The translations under genes were made by a program, and so were the position numbers. This document shows positions 5,681 through 7,611 of a stretch of DNA of 7,611 nucleotides, piece after piece. Source of the stretch: Bacillota bacterium (GTDB lineage Bacteria; Bacillota; Clostridia; Christensenellales; Aristaeellaceae); NCBI GenBank assembly GCA_023402355.1, contig JAEXCG010000175.1:1-7611 (forward strand). The letters run 5' to 3'. The notes under the pieces were generated by a model. The model did no database searches. It saw only the letters and a list, made by a program, of their open reading frames with translations, and had not been told where the DNA came from. Position 1 is the first letter of the stretch; every line of letters begins with the position of its first letter.

Positions 5681-5710
5681 TCGACAAAGTGGCGTATGCC
5701 ACTTTGTCGA
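5681..5710. repeat. Perfect 13-bp inverted repeat with GTAT loop
   Basis: TCGACAAAGTGGC and GCCACTTTGTCGA are exact reverse complements around GTAT. There is no T run on either side, so it is unlike a standard terminator. Because of its symmetry, both strands encode the same peptide, DKVAYATLS, in one frame. Confidence 0.9.
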
Positions 5711-5713
5711 CGC

Positions 5714-5754
5714 GCAAAAGGGGAGCTTGCCCGGGCGGGCAGCTCCCTTTTTGC
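5714..5754. terminator. Bidirectional terminator between convergent genes
   Basis: GCAAAAGGGGAGCT pairs with AGCTCCCTTTTTGC (one G-U pair), and the stem continues inward through GCCC and GGGC around a small loop with one bulged base. The arms are A-rich on one side and T-rich on the other, so the hairpin can end transcripts from either strand. Read on the minus strand it lies 13 bases past the stop of the substrate-binding protein gene. Confidence 0.88.
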
Positions 5755-5767
5755 ATATTTGCGGCGG

Positions 5768-6817
5768 TCAGATCGCGACTTCCTTCTGGAAGCGCTCGAT
5801 CCACTCGGCCTTGTGGTCGTTCAGGTAGTTCCAGTCAAACGCCTTGAGCGCGCTGATGGCGTCCTCGCCGTAGGCCAGGTACTGCTTGGCGGTGTCGGAC
5901 ATGGAGGCGTTCTTGTTGGTCGGGGCCTCGCTGAGCACGTCCGCGACCTGGCTCTGAATCTCGTCGCTGAGCAGGTAGTTGACGAAGAGCTGCGCGAGCT
6001 CCGGGTTCTTGCAATCCTTCACGACGTTGACCGTCGCGGCGGCGGAGAAGCTGCCCTCCTTCGCGTCGACCCACTTGACGTTCAGGCCCGCCTCGGTGAG
6101 GGTGGGCATGTTCATGTCCATGAAGACGGAGACGGCGATCTCGCCGGTGGTGAAGGCGGTCTGCACGTCGGAGCTGGTCATGTAGAACTGGGCGATGCTG
6201 TCCTTGTGCGCGGCCATCAGCTCAAAGGCCGGGTCCACGTTCTCCTGGCTGCCGCCCAGGCTGTCGGCCAGCGCGACCAGCAGGTACGGGCCCGCGGTGC
6301 CGGACATGTCCGGGATGGAGACGAGGCCCGCGTACTGCTCGTCGGTGAAGAGCTGCTCGTAGGACTCGGGGGCCGCGACGAGGTCCTCGTTATAGATGAT
6401 GCCGTAGCGCACCAGCGAATAGCAGGGGCCGTAGCCGTCCGCGTTCTTCGCGAAGTCGTAGAGGCGGTCGAGGTTGGTGACGACGGCGGGGTCGATCTTC
6501 TCGAACAGGCCCATCTCGTTGCCCGTGGCGGCGAAGTTCTCGGTGAGCAGCGCCACGTCGATCTCCGGGTTGTTCCTCTGCGCGGTGATCTTGTTCAGGC
6601 GGTCGGCGTTGCCGCTCGTCTCGTCGATGATGACGGTGCAGCCGGTCGCGTCCTCAAAGCCCTTGGCGAGCTCCTTCACCTGCGCGGCGGTCCAGCCCCA
6701 GGTGGCGACGACGAGCTCCTTGCCCGCGTATTCCGACTCCGCGTCGGCGGAGACGGAGGTCAGGCCCAGCGCCATCACCGCGGCGAGCAGGATGGCAAGC
6801 ATGCGCTTCATGTTCAT
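5768..6817 (-). CDS. ABC importer substrate-binding protein, PotD/FbpA type
   Basis: This gene encodes 349 residues, the usual length for spermidine/putrescine- or iron-type binding proteins. On the minus strand AAGGAG lies eight bases before the ATG at 6817; the second ATG two codons later is too far from it. Residues 1-26 are a signal peptide (KRM, LAILLAAVMALGLTSVSA). No cysteine follows the core, so there is no lipobox. The mature protein starts KELVVATWGWT, the usual first strand, then has a GNADRLNKITAQRNNPEIDVALLTE segment, a ligand-loop-like GPCYSLVRYGIIYNEDLV, a hinge-type SGTAGPYLLVAL, and VFMDMNMPTL. The fold is a two-lobe class II binding protein outside the membrane. The ligand is unresolved: ferric iron, polyamine, thiamine and phosphonate proteins share these features. 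The ATG overlaps the stop of the upstream ATPase gene. It is the last gene of its operon, followed by the terminator at 5714-5754. Confidence 0.94.
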   Translation of the reverse strand: MNMKRMLAILLAAVMALGLTSVSADAESEYAGKELVVATWGWTAAQVKELAKGFEDATGCTVIIDETSGNADRLNKITAQRNNPEIDVALLTENFAATGNEMGLFEKIDPAVVTNLDRLYDFAKNADGYGPCYSLVRYGIIYNEDLVAAPESYEQLFTDEQYAGLVSIPDMSGTAGPYLLVALADSLGGSQENVDPAFELMAAHKDSIAQFYMTSSDVQTAFTTGEIAVSVFMDMNMPTLTEAGLNVKWVDAKEGSFSAAATVNVVKDCKNPELAQLFVNYLLSDEIQSQVADVLSEAPTNKNASMSDTAKQYLAYGEDAISALKAFDWNYLNDHKAEWIERFQKEVAI

Positions 6818-7611
6818 GGTTCAATCTCCTTTTCGTTGTCGTGATATATGAGCAGCTTGTCCGCGGGCAGGCCGACGAAGACCTGCATGCCGCGCTCAAA
6901 GCTGGCATCATCGTGAAGGCTCGCGTAGAGCAGGCTGTCGAAGACGCCGCCGATTTCAAGGCGCGTGGCGTTGCCCTTGTACACCGCGCTTTCCACCGTG
7001 CCGGCGATCAGGCCGGGCGCGGACGCGCGCTGCACGCGCACGAGCTCCGGGCGGATGGCGGCGCGGACCGCCTCGCCCTGCGCGAAGCGGGCGCGTTCGG
7101 CGGGCGGGATGGGCAGGCGGCCCGTGTCGGTGAGCAGGAAGTCGCCCTCCCCCACCACGGCGGGGATGAAGTTTGAGATGCCCATGAAGTCCGCGACGAA
7201 CAGGTTCGCCGGGCGCTCGAAGACCTCGCGCGGGGTGCCGACCTGCAGCAGGCGCCCCGCGTTCATGACGATGACCCGGTCCGCGAGGGAGATGGCTTCC
7301 TCCTGATCGTGGGTGACGATGATCGTGGTGATGCCCGTCTCGCGCTGAATGCGCTTGATCTCAAGCTGCATTTCCACGCGCAGCTTGGCGTCCAGGTTGG
7401 AGAGCGGCTCGTCCAGCAGCAGCACCGAGGGCTCCGTCACCAGCGCGCGGGCCAGCGCGACGCGCTGCTGCTGGCCGCCGGAGAGCTCGCGCGGATAGCG
7501 GCGCTCCAGCCCCGAGAGCCGCACGAGGCCGAGGATGGTGGAAACCTTCTTCTCGATTTCGGGCCGGGGCAGCTTCTTGAGCTTGAGGCCGAAGGCGACG
7601 TTGTCGTAGGT
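6814..7611 (-). CDS. ABC importer ATPase, PotA/FbpC type, 5'-truncated
   Basis: The last 265 residues are present; the frame remains open to the window edge, so about 90-100 N-terminal residues with the Walker A motif and Q-loop lie outside. The visible part opens with TYDNVAFGLKLKKLP, the segment just after the Q-loop. It then has the ABC signature LSGGQQQR (7462-7485), Walker B with D-loop VLLLDEPLSNLDAKLR (about 7378-7425) and the H-switch TIIVTHDQEEA (about 7293-7325). This is followed by the MNAGRLLQVGTPREVFERPANLFVADFMG stretch typical of importer ATPases with a C-terminal regulatory part. The end (to VGLPADKLLIYHDN) fits a TOBE_2 domain. The protein powers uptake at the inner face of the membrane with permeases not seen here. 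Its TGA overlaps the ATG of the binding protein gene, and the sequence for that gene's ribosome site codes for its last residues (NEKEIEP). Confidence 0.96.
   Translation of the reverse strand, partial: TYDNVAFGLKLKKLPRPEIEKKVSTILGLVRLSGLERRYPRELSGGQQQRVALARALVTEPSVLLLDEPLSNLDAKLRVEMQLEIKRIQRETGITTIIVTHDQEEAISLADRVIVMNAGRLLQVGTPREVFERPANLFVADFMGISNFIPAVVGEGDFLLTDTGRLPIPPAERARFAQGEAVRAAIRPELVRVQRASAPGLIAGTVESAVYKGNATRLEIGGVFDSLLYASLHDDASFERGMQVFVGLPADKLLIYHDNEKEIEP

Larger units (their letters stand above)
5563..5767. other. Hairpin-rich convergent intergenic region
   Basis: No credible gene lies here; the open frames across it on both strands lack ribosome sites and run into neighbouring genes. 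It holds a stack of palindromes: 5603-5621 (8-bp stem, TTT loop, T run at 5630-5634), 5640-5656 (6-bp stem), 5681-5710 (13-bp perfect stem) and 5714-5754 (long stem). Its base composition, with A and T runs, differs from the flanking genes, as expected for an inserted element or a terminator cluster. Confidence 0.7.

Noticed and set aside
5511..5847. Small proteins of 97 and 96 residues on opposite strands of the intergenic region
   Set aside because: Neither has a ribosome site, both run through the stacked hairpins into flanking genes, and they share a peptide only because the DNA is palindromic there.
5396..6844. 482-residue plus-strand open frame opposite the binding-protein gene
   Set aside because: It begins inside the LRR gene, crosses two terminator hairpins and runs antisense to a gene with signal peptide, ribosome site and family motifs.

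Overview
The window is a GC-rich, densely coding stretch from a bacterium, most probably a Gram-positive anaerobe of the Clostridia. The evidence is indirect: strong AGGAGG-type ribosome sites, ATGA-coupled genes, a consensus sigma-A-type promoter, a ROK repressor, BspA-like leucine-rich repeats, and exported proteins with long Thr-Pro-Glu tracts and bacterial SH3 modules. A Christensenellales-like gut organism would fit, but that placement is a guess without a marker gene.

Region 1 (1-2897, + strand) is the end of an operon for exported proteins. It holds the 3' part of a beta-sandwich protein, a small secreted protein, and a 652-residue mosaic protein built from a signal peptide, three classes of Thr/Pro/Glu repeat, two duplicated SH3b domains and a cysteine-bearing C-terminal module. 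All three genes overlap by ATGA and the operon closes with a strong intrinsic terminator. The products look like a cell-envelope set; no enzyme active site is visible in them.

Region 2 (2929-5562, + strand) starts at a near-perfect promoter (TTGACA, 17-nt spacer, TATACT). It encodes a ROK-type transcriptional regulator lacking the kinase phosphate-binding motif and the ROK zinc motif. After a 93-nt gap containing two hairpins comes a small DUF6506-like protein, coupled by ATGA to a secreted LRR_5/BspA-like protein whose 23-residue repeats carry a homogenised AFKYC block. A terminator hairpin follows.

Region 3 (5523-5767) is a convergent intergenic stretch packed with five hairpins, including a perfect 13-bp palindrome and a 13-nt direct repeat shared by the two outer hairpins. 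It resembles a dispersed palindromic or MITE-like element that also serves as a terminator for both sides.

Region 4 (5768-7611, - strand) is part of an ABC importer operon: an ATPase of the PotA/FbpC type, cut by the window edge before its Walker A motif, directly coupled by ATGA to a PotD/FbpA-type substrate-binding protein. No permease lies between them or after them in the window. The binding protein has a signal peptide without a lipobox cysteine. I find no RNA gene, CRISPR array, transposase or phage gene. No complete new system can be demonstrated; the best leads are the hairpin-rich element, the DUF6506-LRR pair and the mosaic SH3b protein.
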